A stretch of 64,000 nucleotides of DNA from Rhizobium sp. P38BS-XIX (GTDB taxonomy: Bacteria > Pseudomonadota > Alphaproteobacteria > Rhizobiales > Rhizobiaceae), in NCBI RefSeq assembly GCF_012641435.1, contig NZ_JABAIJ010000001.1, forward strand, positions 1,364,001-1,428,000. The letters are read 5' to 3'. The notes beneath the pieces were generated by a model. It did no database searches, had not been told where the DNA came from, and worked only from the letters and a program-made list of their open reading frames with translations. Of the stretch, positions 17,968-27,963 are shown piece by piece. The stretch's first letter is position 1; each line of letters opens with the position of its first letter. The translations under genes were made by a program, and so were the position numbers.

Positions 17968-18102
17968 GATCCGGTTCTCCTCCTCCCTCTCGGATCATGA
18001 TCAGAACGCTTAGAGCCCGCTCGAGCACTCCTCCTCCACACGCTCGCGGGCAGGATCGGTGAAAACCGATCTGAAGGCGGTGCTTCGGCACCGCCTTTTT
18101 TT
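17968..18102 (+). ncRNA. Cuckoo/CcsR-like small RNA with tandem anti-SD loops
   Basis: Four consecutive hairpins. Hairpin 1: GATCCG/CGGATC (17968-17973, 17991-17996), with a loop containing CTCCTCCTCCCTC. Hairpin 2: GCCCGC plus GAGC pairing with GCTC plus GCGGGC (18015-18051), with a loop containing CTCCTCCTCC. Hairpin 3: GATCGGT-GAAA-ACCGATC (18054-18071). Hairpin 4 is a terminator. The exposed CCUCCUCC motif can pair with Shine-Dalgarno sequences and defines the alphaproteobacterial Cuckoo/CcsR family. The RNA follows the small ORF by 34 nt and would be processed from its transcript. Confidence 0.75.
18076..18102 (+). terminator. Rho-independent terminator of the Cuckoo-like RNA
   Basis: GGCGGTGC-TTCG-GCACCGCC (18076-18095) is a perfect 8-bp stem with a stable TTCG tetraloop, followed by seven T residues. 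This is the strongest intrinsic terminator on the plus strand in this part of the window. Confidence 0.92.
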
Positions 18103-18134
18103 ATGGCCTGATTTCTGAAAGGGAAAAGACCGGC

Positions 18135-19013
18135 TCAAGGCCGGTCGAGATGGATCGTCACCCAGCCATTACGCCAGATCGTCCGCACGTGGCGCAACTT
18201 GGCGCCATTATAAGCGGCAAGAACCTTCCAGCGCTGCTCGGCAAGAATACCGGAAAGAATTACCGAACCGCCTGGCGCCAAGTGAGCAACCAGTTGCGGC
18301 GCCATCTTGATCAACGGCCGTGCCAGAATATTGGCAATGATCAGATCGAAAGGACCGTGACGCGAAAAGGCAGTGGAGTGGAAGCCGGGCGCGGTCTCCA
18401 GCGCAACGCCGGATGCAATTCCATTGCTGCGGACATTGTCCCGCGCCACGCGCACGGCGATCGGATCGATATCGGTTGCCAGAACCGGAATATTGCGCAG
18501 CTTGCGCACGGCAATGGCCAGAACGCCGCTGCCGGTTCCGAGATCGAGCGCGTTGCGCACGCGGCGGCCGGCAAGAACCTTCTCGATCGTCTCCAGGCAA
18601 CCGGCCGTGGTGCCGTGATGACCGGTGCCGAAGGCCTGTCCGGCTTCGATCTCGATGGCGATATCGCTTGAACCGACCTTGTCTCGATCATGCGAGCCAT
18701 GAACGAGGAAGCGCCCTGCACGAACGGGCTTCAATCCCTCCAGCGACTTCGCAATCCAGTCGATGTCGGGGATGACCTCCCTCTCGACCGCGAGCTCGGG
18801 AAAAGCCGGCTTGAGCAACGCTTCGAAACGGTCGCGAACATCCTCTTCGTCATCGGCATAGAGATAGATGGACGCTTCCCATAGGTCCTTCTTCTCATCG
18901 ATCTCGGTCGTCGCGATCGGCAGCTCTTCATCTTCGAATACGGGCGTCATCAGATCGAGAATCCGCTCGGCGTTCTTCTCGGTCGTCTTCACATACAGGC
19001 GAATTTCACTCAA
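18135..19013 (-). CDS. prmA: ribosomal protein L11 methyltransferase
   Basis: A 292-residue class I SAM methyltransferase that methylates ribosomal protein L11. The N-terminal half is the L11-binding ferredoxin-like domain; the SAM motif I is ALDLGTGSGVLAIAV near residue 160, and the post-motif NPPF-like segment reads LIIANILARPLI. The preceding segment IEAGQAFGTGHHGTTAGCLE is the family hallmark. The start is TTG at 19013 (MSEIRLYVKTTEKN), since no ATG or GTG exists before the conserved N-terminus. It is the last gene of an apparent SCO-monooxygenase-prmA group, with a 19-nt gap to the gene before it. Confidence 0.95.
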   Translation of the reverse strand: MSEIRLYVKTTEKNAERILDLMTPVFEDEELPIATTEIDEKKDLWEASIYLYADDEEDVRDRFEALLKPAFPELAVEREVIPDIDWIAKSLEGLKPVRAGRFLVHGSHDRDKVGSSDIAIEIEAGQAFGTGHHGTTAGCLETIEKVLAGRRVRNALDLGTGSGVLAIAVRKLRNIPVLATDIDPIAVRVARDNVRSNGIASGVALETAPGFHSTAFSRHGPFDLIIANILARPLIKMAPQLVAHLAPGGSVILSGILAEQRWKVLAAYNGAKLRHVRTIWRNGWVTIHLDRP

Positions 19014-19032
19014 CTCGTCGCTCTTTCTCGTT

Positions 19033-20178
19033 CTATTCGGCCCAGTCTATCCAAGGCGGCCTTGGAGTATCGTAACCGGCTACACCGCGCAGCAAGCTCT
19101 GCCGAACCGGTCCGAACCGCAACAATAGCGGCGCCAGGATATTACGCGCCGCAACCGCCAGCGGATTTTTCATGGTCACCAATCGCGTCAGCCCGTAGGT
19201 CTGCTTCAATACCTGCTTTACGGCGGGAATTCTCAAGGCCGAATACTCCTGTTCGCGGCCTTCCGCAATGAGCCAGGCAAGCCAGCAGGCATCCTCGATG
19301 CCGAGATTCATCCCACGCGCGCCGGCAGGCGAATGGATATGGGCGGCGTCTCCCGCCAGAAAGACATTTCCCTTTGCCATGGGCTCGACATGCCGAAAAT
19401 GAATACGGAACTGCGAAGCCCAGGTCTTCTCGACAACCTTTGCGGGATGAGAGATGCGGCTTTCGAAATCCGGCAAAGTCGAGATATAGCGGATCACATC
19501 GGCAGCGATCGGCAATCGGCCGAGCATGCCGGGATCGAAAACCGTGATCTCGGCAAAATGCGTATCGAGCGGCCCCTCGTATCGAAAGTCGGCGAGATAG
19601 AAATAGGCTTCGAGCGCCTCTCCGGGAAACCCAGCCCCTATGGCTTTCCGCACCACGGAATGCGCGCCATCGGCGCCGATCAGGATATCCGGTCGCACCG
19701 TTTGCATGGAGCCGTCCGGACGGCGAAGCGTAACCTGCGGGCTTCTGCAATCGGCGATCTCGCCGGCAGCGATGGCAGTCTGCCATTCAGGTGCAATGCC
19801 ATAAGCCGCAAGGGCTTCTAGCAACAGCACTTCCGTGCGCCCCTGCGCAAGACCTCGAATGGCGCCGAAGCGGCCTTTCACCTGCCGCGTGTCCAGCTCG
19901 ATAAGAGGTTTTGAAATTGAGCGCGCGCGGAAATAGTCGATTGATTGCGCAGCTTCCGTGATGCGCTCTGCGACGCCGGCGGGTGATAGAAGCGTCATCG
20001 TGCGGGCATTGACCCCGAGCGCCCTGCTCTCCTCAACCGGTGTCGGGCCGGTGCCGTCGTCGACGATGCGCGGGACGAAGCCGCGTCGTGCAAGCTCCAG
20101 AGCAGCAGCAAGACCCACAGGCCCTCCTCCCGCAATCAGGATCGATCGAGATTTACCATCCCCGTCCACCGGCGCCAT
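19033..20178 (-). CDS. FAD-dependent monooxygenase (PHBH/UbiH-like)
   Basis: A 381-residue class A flavin monooxygenase. It has the dinucleotide motif IAGGGPVGLAAALELARRG at the N-terminus, the DG motif IGADGAHSVVRKAIG and the GD motif AGDAAHIHSPAGARGMNLGI. It probably hydroxylates an aromatic or quinone-like substrate with NAD(P)H and oxygen; the substrate is not deducible. It follows the SCO gene after 7 nt and precedes prmA, but none of the three shares an obvious pathway. The start ATG 20178 gives a typical N-terminus. Confidence 0.88.
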   Translation of the reverse strand: MAPVDGDGKSRSILIAGGGPVGLAAALELARRGFVPRIVDDGTGPTPVEESRALGVNARTMTLLSPAGVAERITEAAQSIDYFRARSISKPLIELDTRQVKGRFGAIRGLAQGRTEVLLLEALAAYGIAPEWQTAIAAGEIADCRSPQVTLRRPDGSMQTVRPDILIGADGAHSVVRKAIGAGFPGEALEAYFYLADFRYEGPLDTHFAEITVFDPGMLGRLPIAADVIRYISTLPDFESRISHPAKVVEKTWASQFRIHFRHVEPMAKGNVFLAGDAAHIHSPAGARGMNLGIEDACWLAWLIAEGREQEYSALRIPAVKQVLKQTYGLTRLVTMKNPLAVAARNILAPLLLRFGPVRQSLLRGVAGYDTPRPPWIDWAE

Positions 20179-20185
20179 TCGGGCC

Positions 20186-20788
20186 CTATCCCTTCTTGAT
20201 CAGATTCTCCAGTTTCTTCACCGCAACATCAGGATCTTCCTGATAGGCAATCGTTCCTGCAAAATCACCGGCGGAGTTGAGCAGGAACACGGATGCGGTG
20301 TGATCCATCGTATAGTCGCCATTCTGCTGCTTATCGTCCACCGGCACCTTCTTGGCGTAAACGCGGAAACCCTTGACCATATCCATCACCTTGGTCGGAT
20401 CGCCCGAAATGCCGGTGATCCGCTTGGAGACATTGCTGACATACTGGTCCATGATCTCGGGCGTGTCACGTTCGGGATCGACGGTAACGAAGTAAGCGTT
20501 GAGCTTGGTGCCATCCGGATCCACCTTCTGCAGCCAGCCATTCAGCTCGAACAAGGTGGTCGGACAGACATCGGGGCAATGCGTATAGCCGAAGAACACC
20601 GCGGAGGGCTTGCCGCGAAACGCCTGTTCGCTGATCGGCTTTCCCGTCTGCGTGACCAGCGTGAAGGGAACTCCATAGGGGCCGGCAGCAGCGACCTGAG
20701 AGGCCTTGTTGCCCCCAAAGCTCAGCCAACCCAATATGCCGGCAACAATTACCACGACCACCCAGACGCCAATTCGCGCACTTCTCAT
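20186..20788 (-). CDS. SCO1/SenC-family copper chaperone
   Basis: A 200-residue membrane-anchored thioredoxin-fold protein that delivers copper to the CuA site of cytochrome c oxidase or acts as a thiol reductase. One N-terminal membrane segment (IGVWVVVVIVAGILGWLSF) is followed by a periplasmic domain with the copper-binding CxxxC in FFGYTHCPDVCPTTLFEL and a conserved downstream His in YTMDHTASVFLL. The ATG 20788 has GAGGA upstream; two earlier in-frame ATG codons lie within that Shine-Dalgarno region. It is the first gene of the group with the monooxygenase and prmA. Confidence 0.93.
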   Translation of the reverse strand: MRSARIGVWVVVVIVAGILGWLSFGGNKASQVAAAGPYGVPFTLVTQTGKPISEQAFRGKPSAVFFGYTHCPDVCPTTLFELNGWLQKVDPDGTKLNAYFVTVDPERDTPEIMDQYVSNVSKRITGISGDPTKVMDMVKGFRVYAKKVPVDDKQQNGDYTMDHTASVFLLNSAGDFAGTIAYQEDPDVAVKKLENLIKKG

Positions 20789-21234
20789 GACTGCCATCCT
20801 CATCAAACCCCGGCGACAACGCTCTCAAAATGCGTGATCAGCCTTTCAGCCGGTGTAACGGCTCAAGGTTGAGGACGCAATTCAAGAAGACGTTTGACAA
20901 TGGCGGAAATCGTCGCAGGAGGCGGCGCGATCCGTGACGGTCCGATGGGGCATCAAGGCCCCATTCCAGGCATAAACAGGCAAATTCTGTTTCAATGTTA
21001 AAGCAATCCTAACCAGTCCGCGCGAACATCAACAGCAAATGTCGGACACGATTTCGACCGCCATGGCGACCCGTGGCACACCAATTTATTTCAGAAGGGC
21101 ATGACGCCCGCCGGAGCAGCCTGGCATTGCCTGCCAAAGCGCCGGACGCTGCCGCTGCCCAAGCCGCTCCAGCCGATCCTTCTTTTCAATCGCAAGCGCC
21201 GTATGCGGCGACACCAAACGGGAAGTCCTCAAGC
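20789..21234. other. intergenic region between SCO and CheW genes
   Basis: About 445 bp between divergent genes. It has a small hairpin (ATGGGGC/GCCCCAT, 20945-20964) and an open frame from GTG 21073 into cheW, which could extend CheW by 54 Ala/Pro-rich residues. No other feature was recognised. Confidence 0.45.
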
Positions 21235-21699
21235 ATGACGAACGCCATCAAACAAACCGGCGCTTATCTGGAGATCGTCTCCTTCCACCTCGGCGATCAG
21301 GAATTCTGCATCGACATCATGGCCATTCGCGAAATCCGCGGCTGGGCACCGGTGACGCCGATGCCGCATACGCCGCCTTACGTGCTCGGCCTGATCAACC
21401 TGCGTGGCGCGGTGATCCCGGTCATCGACATGGCTTGCCGTCTGGGCATGAAGATGACGGAACCTTCCGAGCGCTCGGCCATCATCGTTACGGATATTGC
21501 CGGCAAACTGGTCGGCCTGCTGGTCGAGCAGGTTTCCGACATGATGACGATCAAAAGCGAAGATCTGCAACCGGCACCGGAAATCATTCCGGAAGCGCAG
21601 CGCGCCTTCTGCCGCGGCATCGTCGCACTGGAAAAGTCGATGGTCTGCTTCCTCAACCTCGACACCATCATCGCCGATCAGCTGGCGCAGGCAGCCTGA
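21235..21699 (+). CDS. cheW: CheW-domain chemotaxis coupling protein
   Basis: A 154-residue CheW protein linking chemoreceptors to CheA. The whole protein is the CheW SH3-like domain: LEIVSFHLGDQEFCIDIMAI, then the EIRG segment, YVLGLINLRGAVIPVIDMAC and the C-terminal LNLDTIIADQLAQAA. The start ATG 21235 (MTNAIKQTGAYLE) matches the usual family length. An in-frame GTG at 21073 would add 54 low-complexity residues; its use cannot be excluded because the Shine-Dalgarno before 21235 is weak. No other chemotaxis genes are nearby, so it is an orphan or belongs to a secondary pathway. Confidence 0.93.
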   Translation: MTNAIKQTGAYLEIVSFHLGDQEFCIDIMAIREIRGWAPVTPMPHTPPYVLGLINLRGAVIPVIDMACRLGMKMTEPSERSAIIVTDIAGKLVGLLVEQVSDMMTIKSEDLQPAPEIIPEAQRAFCRGIVALEKSMVCFLNLDTIIADQLAQAA

Positions 21700-21724
21700 G
21701 CTAACTGTATAAACACAAAAGAAA

Positions 21725-21761
21725 ATCGCCCTGGAGCCAGGCTTCAGGGCGATCGTTTTTT
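21725..21761 (+). terminator. terminator after cheW
   Basis: ATCGCCCTG (21725-21733) and CAGGGCGAT (21745-21753) form a perfect 9-bp stem, followed by a T-run at 21756-21761. It sits 25 bases after the cheW stop. About 200 bp with no feature follow before creA. Confidence 0.88.
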
Positions 21762-21965
21762 ATGTGACCAGCATTGGCAGGGGTGTAGCCAACGCGCCAG
21801 TCATGCAGGCCGTGAACAAGTAGAAGAGTCACTTCACCGTTCAATTGCGAAATTGCATCAAAAAAGTGCAGACCGAAAGCAACCAGAAGGTATTCGACAA
21901 CCCAAGAGTATGACTTTTTTTGGTACTACCCTTCCGACGGTTGTCATTGAGGTATCACGGTAACG

Positions 21966-22460
21966 CTATTTCGGCTTGCCGTTCTTCCACGTAACGCTTT
22001 GACCAAACAGAGGTATTGTCGAAATTGCCATCTTGGCCGAACCGTTGGTCAGCTCTCGCGAGTGGATGAGATAGACGAGCGTGTCGTTCTTCTTGTCGTA
22101 GATGCGGGTCACAACCAGCTTCTTCCAGATCAGCGAGAGACCTGCGCGAAAGACCTCCTCACCGCTCTGCGATAGATTGATATCGCCGATCTCGATCGGC
22201 CCCGTCTGACGGCAGGCAATGGAGCTGTTGGACGGATCCTCGAACCAGTTACCCTTGCGCAGCCGATCGATCACGCTGCGGTCGAAATAGGTGACATGGC
22301 ATGTGACGCCGGAAACGCCCGGATCGGGAACGGCATCGACCAGAATATCATTGCCAGTCCAATCCACTCCGACCTTGCCGACCACCTCGGCGGAGGCGGA
22401 AACAGGTGCCAGGCCGAGGAAAACTGCGGCCATGGCGGAATAGAACTTCCGTGAAGTCAT
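21966..22460 (-). CDS. creA: CreA-family exported protein
   Basis: A 164-residue periplasmic protein of the CreA family, with unknown function. A cleavable signal peptide is visible (MTSRKFYSAMAAVFLGLAPV then SASA-EV). The mature part has the family pattern GNDILVDAVPDPGVSGVTCH and the conserved SNSSIACRQTGPI with two cysteines. Monocistronic, on the minus strand and downstream of the ArsR-AHSA1 pair. No trace of the creBCD system is present. Confidence 0.9.
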   Translation of the reverse strand: MTSRKFYSAMAAVFLGLAPVSASAEVVGKVGVDWTGNDILVDAVPDPGVSGVTCHVTYFDRSVIDRLRKGNWFEDPSNSSIACRQTGPIEIGDINLSQSGEEVFRAGLSLIWKKLVVTRIYDKKNDTLVYLIHSRELTNGSAKMAISTIPLFGQSVTWKNGKPK

Positions 22461-22644
22461 CGATCATCCTCCAACATCAGCCGCGGGAGCGAAAGCGGCA
22501 TCGCTAGAAGTAAGGTTGCCGATGACCGATGCAAGAGACGCTGCCCCAACCCGCAATCGCCGCCAGGCAAAAAGCTGGGCGGCAATCCCGTTCCAGGCTT
22601 ATGGAGAGACGTCAATCTGCGCCTCTCAAGCCGCCGCCCAAGTC

Positions 22645-23088
22645 TTATCTGTTTTCGATCGCCACACGTCCGGTCTCGAGCAGCGACTTGAGATTGGACA
22701 AGATCTTCGGCCAGCCCGAGGAGACCCCCTCAATGAACTTGGAGTTCTCAAGCTCGATACTATGAGTGACCGTCAGCTTCACAGCGCCGTCGGCTGGCTC
22801 CAGTTCCATCACGCAGAGTGACCACCCTTCAGCCTTGATATCCGGCATGAATTCGTTGCGCCAGCGGATGGCGAGACGCTTTTGTGGTTCGAATTCGGTG
22901 ATCTCGCCCGTATCGGCAACACGCCCATCGGGAAACAGGAGCTTCCAAGAGGAGCCAACCTTCCAATCGGTTTCAGGCACGATGCCGAACCAATATTGCT
23001 TGACGAACTCCGGCGTCGTCAGCGCCGACCATAGCTTTTCCGGCGAAGTGCGGATGAATGTGACGTAGACGAATTTGCTGCCTGCCAT
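22645..23088 (-). CDS. SRPBCC/AHSA1-domain protein
   Basis: A 147-residue START-like fold protein with the AHSA1 pattern: FIRTSPEKLWSALTTPEFVK, then WKLLFPDGRVADTGEITEF and the C-terminal helix region GWPKILSNLKSLLETG. Such proteins bind hydrophobic ligands and are very often encoded beside an ArsR regulator. Here the ArsR gene is immediately upstream (39 nt), under an inverted-repeat operator. The ATG 23088 has AAGGAGA upstream. The ligand and role are unknown. Confidence 0.9.
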   Translation of the reverse strand: MAGSKFVYVTFIRTSPEKLWSALTTPEFVKQYWFGIVPETDWKVGSSWKLLFPDGRVADTGEITEFEPQKRLAIRWRNEFMPDIKAEGWSLCVMELEPADGAVKLTVTHSIELENSKFIEGVSSGWPKILSNLKSLLETGRVAIENR

Positions 23089-23127
23089 GTCATTTCTCCT
23101 TGTTTCATGAGTCTCCAGCCATTGGCC

Positions 23128-23451
23128 TTATGCATCGCCCTCATCTTCGAGAGCCTTCTTCAAAGCTGAAAGCATGCCGAGCTGCCGTTGTTCGAACTTG
23201 TTGATCCAACGCTCGGCGATGCCGTTGATCGGCACGGGATTGATGAAATGCAGCTTCTCGCGACCCTGTCTTGCCGTGGAAACCAGATTGGCCTCCTCCA
23301 GAATGACGAGGTGTTTCGCCACTGCCTGGCGTGTCATGTCCAGATCCGCACAGAGAGCGCCAAGTGTTTGGCCATTGCGCTCGTATAAGCGATCCAGCAA
23401 CTGCCGTCGGCTCGCATCCGCGAGCGCCTTGAAAACCGCGTCGTCATCCAT
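23128..23451 (-). CDS. ArsR-family transcriptional regulator
   Basis: A 107-residue winged-helix repressor. It begins MDDDAVFKALADASRRQLLD, the HTH is LGALCADLDMTRQAVAKHLV and the wing is EANLVSTARQGREKLHFINP. No CxC-type metal-binding motif is present, so it is probably not a classical metal sensor. It heads a two-gene unit with the AHSA1 protein. A perfect 16-bp inverted repeat overlapping its promoter is the probable autoregulatory operator. The start ATG 23451 has no Shine-Dalgarno, because the leader is taken up by the operator. Confidence 0.92.
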   Translation of the reverse strand: MDDDAVFKALADASRRQLLDRLYERNGQTLGALCADLDMTRQAVAKHLVILEEANLVSTARQGREKLHFINPVPINGIAERWINKFEQRQLGMLSALKKALEDEGDA

Positions 23452-23461
23452 GAATATACGG

Positions 23462-23516
23462 AACCATTTGGTTGCCTGTTGAGTTCCATATAGGCAACCA
23501 AATGGTTGCGTGTCAA
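23462..23516 (-). promoter_or_regulatory. ArsR promoter with perfect 16-bp inverted repeat
   Basis: AACCATTTGGTTGCCT (23462-23477) and AGGCAACCAAATGGTT (23492-23507) are exact reverse complements 14 bp apart. Each half is itself a near-palindrome (AACCA-NN-TGGTT), so two dimer sites are present. On the minus strand TTGACA (23516-23511) and TATATG (23492-23487) form a -35/-10 pair with an 18-bp spacer that contains the upstream half. The downstream half lies in the 5' leader. This is a typical repressor layout. Confidence 0.85.
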
Positions 23517-23665
23517 GATATGCGTGAAACAATTGACAATGAGGCGATTGCATCGGATCATTTGTGCATGATCGCAAACCGCACCATCACGATGCACCTC
23601 ATCACCACCTCACCCGTTGCAGGGCGAGTGGAAGGCGTGTTGCGTTGAGCTGATCGCGATCCATG

Positions 23666-23731
23666 TCAACCCTGCCGAGGCGAGCAGGGTTGAAAGGGCC
23701 TCGCTCTCCTCCTCTACATCAAGGAGAGCCT
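23666..23731 (+). promoter_or_regulatory. structured leader with SD-sequestering hairpin
   Basis: Two hairpins precede the acetyltransferase. The first pairs TCAACCCTGC (23666-23675) with GCAGGGTTGA (23684-23693). The second pairs GCTCTCCT (23703-23710) with AGGAGAGC (23722-23729), which contains the Shine-Dalgarno of the gene starting at 23732. In the folded RNA the ribosome site would be hidden. This could be a thermosensor-like or attenuation-like control; only the complementarity is seen. Confidence 0.5.
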
Positions 23732-24268
23732 ATGAATCCCCAGCAAGAAGAACCAGACGAGCGACGATACGGCAAGATCGGCGCAATCGAACTTCGCGCA
23801 GCCCGACCGTCCGATGCGGAAGCCATCGCATCCATCGCAAACCTCCCCGGCTTTCGTGCCGGGACTTTGCGACTGCCGTTTCAAAGCACCGAAGAGACCC
23901 AACGGTGGCTGGACAAGCAGGATCCCAACGCAATCACCCTCGTCGCCGTGCTCGACGGACAGGTCGTCGGCAACGCGGGCCTGCGCCGGCTCGCCGGCCG
24001 GAGGATCCACAGCGGCAGTATAGGTATGGGCGTCCATGATGATTTCACCGGCCGCGGCATTGGCTCGGCACTCCTCGGCGCGCTCGTTGACGTCGCCGAT
24101 AACTGGCTTGCCATCAAACGCCTGGAATTGACCGTCTATGTCGACAATGCGCCCGCGATCCGTCTCTACGAAAGGTTCGGGTTCGAAACCGAAGGATGCC
24201 TTCGCGCCTTTGCGTTTCGCAATGGCGATTATGTCGACGCCTTTACGATGGCGCGGCTGAAGATCTGA
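23732..24268 (+). CDS. YhhY-like GNAT N-acetyltransferase
   Basis: A 178-residue acetyl-CoA-dependent N-acetyltransferase of the GNAT fold. The acetyl-CoA loop is DDFTGRGIGSALLGALVDVA, and the C-terminal part LELTVYVDNAPAIRLYERFG then RNGDYVDAFTMARLK closely follows E. coli YhhY, an amino-acid/aminoacyl-nucleotide acetyltransferase. The start ATG 23732 sits behind AAGGAGAGCC, a Shine-Dalgarno that can pair with an upstream anti-SD stretch. It is convergent with ligA. Confidence 0.9.
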   Translation: MNPQQEEPDERRYGKIGAIELRAARPSDAEAIASIANLPGFRAGTLRLPFQSTEETQRWLDKQDPNAITLVAVLDGQVVGNAGLRRLAGRRIHSGSIGMGVHDDFTGRGIGSALLGALVDVADNWLAIKRLELTVYVDNAPAIRLYERFGFETEGCLRAFAFRNGDYVDAFTMARLKI

Positions 24269-24277
24269 TAAGGTGCG

Positions 24278-24301
24278 GCGGCGGATAAGATCCCGCCGCC
24301 A
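24278..24301. terminator. hairpin between convergent acetyltransferase and ligA
   Basis: GGCGGCGG (24278-24285) pairs with CCGCCGCC (24294-24301) with an 8-nt loop. It sits between the two convergent stop codons and lacks a T-run, so it is probably a shared 3' end. Confidence 0.45.
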
Positions 24302-24304
24302 TCA

Positions 24305-26529
<2,225 letters not shown>

Positions 26530-26616
26530 GCAGCACCTCAATACAGCGAGAAAATTTCATGCCGCTATGGCGAGCGTCGAAGGAGAGAATAACGTCATCC
26601 GATCGACGCAAGCACG

Positions 26617-27885
26617 TCAGTTGCTCGCGAACTGCTTGAGTATGCTGGACCAGAGTTCGACCAACTCGGCATTGCCGATCCCATGCATCTTGGTGCGAAC
26701 GGCCGTGTGAACGAGAACCAGATGTGTCGTCGGGTCGACGAGGATGCGCTGCCCCTCCAGACCATCCATGAAGAATGTGCGGCGCGGGCCTGGCATCAGC
26801 CAGGTCTGATAGCCGTAGCCCCAGGGATGAGGCTCCTGCGTGACGGCAAGAAATGAGCCCTGGGTCGCGGGCTGCGTCGCATCCATCAGCCACTGGCGCG
26901 GTATGATCTGCCGGCCGTTCCAGGCCCCGTCATGGGCCAGCAGCAGGCCAAAGCGGGCATAGTCGCGAAGAGTCGCGCTGAAACAGCAGTAGCCCACTTC
27001 CTGACCGGTCTTATCGACCTGCCAGTTCGCGCTCGACTCTGCGCCCATCGGCTGCCAGATGCGGGATTGGAGATAGGCGGCCATCGTCATATGGGTGGCG
27101 TGAGTCAGGACCAGGCTCAGCCCTTCGGTGTCCAGATTGCTGTAATGCCAAACGGTGTTGGGTGCTGCAACGCGCCTGTTGAATCTCTTGACGGCCGAAA
27201 AAGGATCGAGCTGTTCCGCGCCAAGCAGGGAGTCTCGCAGCCGATCCGCATCCTGTGGCGTGCCGAAATTCTCGGTGAACGCAATACCGGAGGCCATGTG
27301 CAAAAGCGCGCGGATCGGCGTGACGCCCATCTCGGTGCCCTTCAATTCCGGCACATAGGTCTCGACGGTATCATCTATCGAATGAATGGCGCCCTCGGAA
27401 ATCGCAATACCGACGAGCATGCCCGTCAGGGTTTTCGCCATGGACTGAGACAGGAAGCGATCATGATCCGTGCGACCATACTGGTAGTGCTCGAAGAGGA
27501 TCGTATCGTTGTGCGCCACCAGCAATCCGGTGGTGGGGTTCGTATCGAGATATTTCATCAACGACGTGTTTTCGGCGCCGAACTTGAAGTTGGTCGAAAG
27601 CTCGGCCGGAGCACGCAGCAGCGTTGACGGTTGCGGGGCGGCGGCCACTATATGGGTTGGCCAGAGCTGATCCGCATGGCTGTAGTTGCCGACCATGTTC
27701 GGCTGGTTCTTGAACGGCAGGGCAACAGGATAGCCGAGCGTCTCGCCGTAACTTGCGGCGTCGGGCCCTCCCTGCGAAAAGACGGGAACCGCCTTCGGTG
27801 GTTGCTGCTGCTGTACCGGCGCAGCATTCGCCTGAATGGAAAGCGCCAAAAAAATGGCGGCGACAATACTGCCCCAGAAACCCAC
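26617..27885 (-). CDS. exported serine hydrolase, beta-lactamase class C family
   Basis: A 422-residue periplasmic protein with an N-terminal signal peptide (SIVAAIFLALSIQANAAPVQ). It carries the SxxK motif in FLSQSMAKTLTGML and the YxN-type motif in VWHYSNLDTEG. The family includes class C beta-lactamases, D-alanyl carboxypeptidases and esterases/amidases; the substrate is not defined. The start is GTG at 27885 with GGAAGGG upstream. It lies between recN and ligA in the same direction, as an apparent addition to a core-gene stretch. A second, distant relative is at 61272-62660. Confidence 0.88.
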   Translation of the reverse strand: MGFWGSIVAAIFLALSIQANAAPVQQQQPPKAVPVFSQGGPDAASYGETLGYPVALPFKNQPNMVGNYSHADQLWPTHIVAAAPQPSTLLRAPAELSTNFKFGAENTSLMKYLDTNPTTGLLVAHNDTILFEHYQYGRTDHDRFLSQSMAKTLTGMLVGIAISEGAIHSIDDTVETYVPELKGTEMGVTPIRALLHMASGIAFTENFGTPQDADRLRDSLLGAEQLDPFSAVKRFNRRVAAPNTVWHYSNLDTEGLSLVLTHATHMTMAAYLQSRIWQPMGAESSANWQVDKTGQEVGYCCFSATLRDYARFGLLLAHDGAWNGRQIIPRQWLMDATQPATQGSFLAVTQEPHPWGYGYQTWLMPGPRRTFFMDGLEGQRILVDPTTHLVLVHTAVRTKMHGIGNAELVELWSSILKQFASN

Positions 27886-27963
27886 GCAACAACCCTTCCA
27901 AATAGAAACGGGACGTCGTCTAGCAAAGCCTCATAACAGGCGTTTGACGAGTTTACCGTGTAA

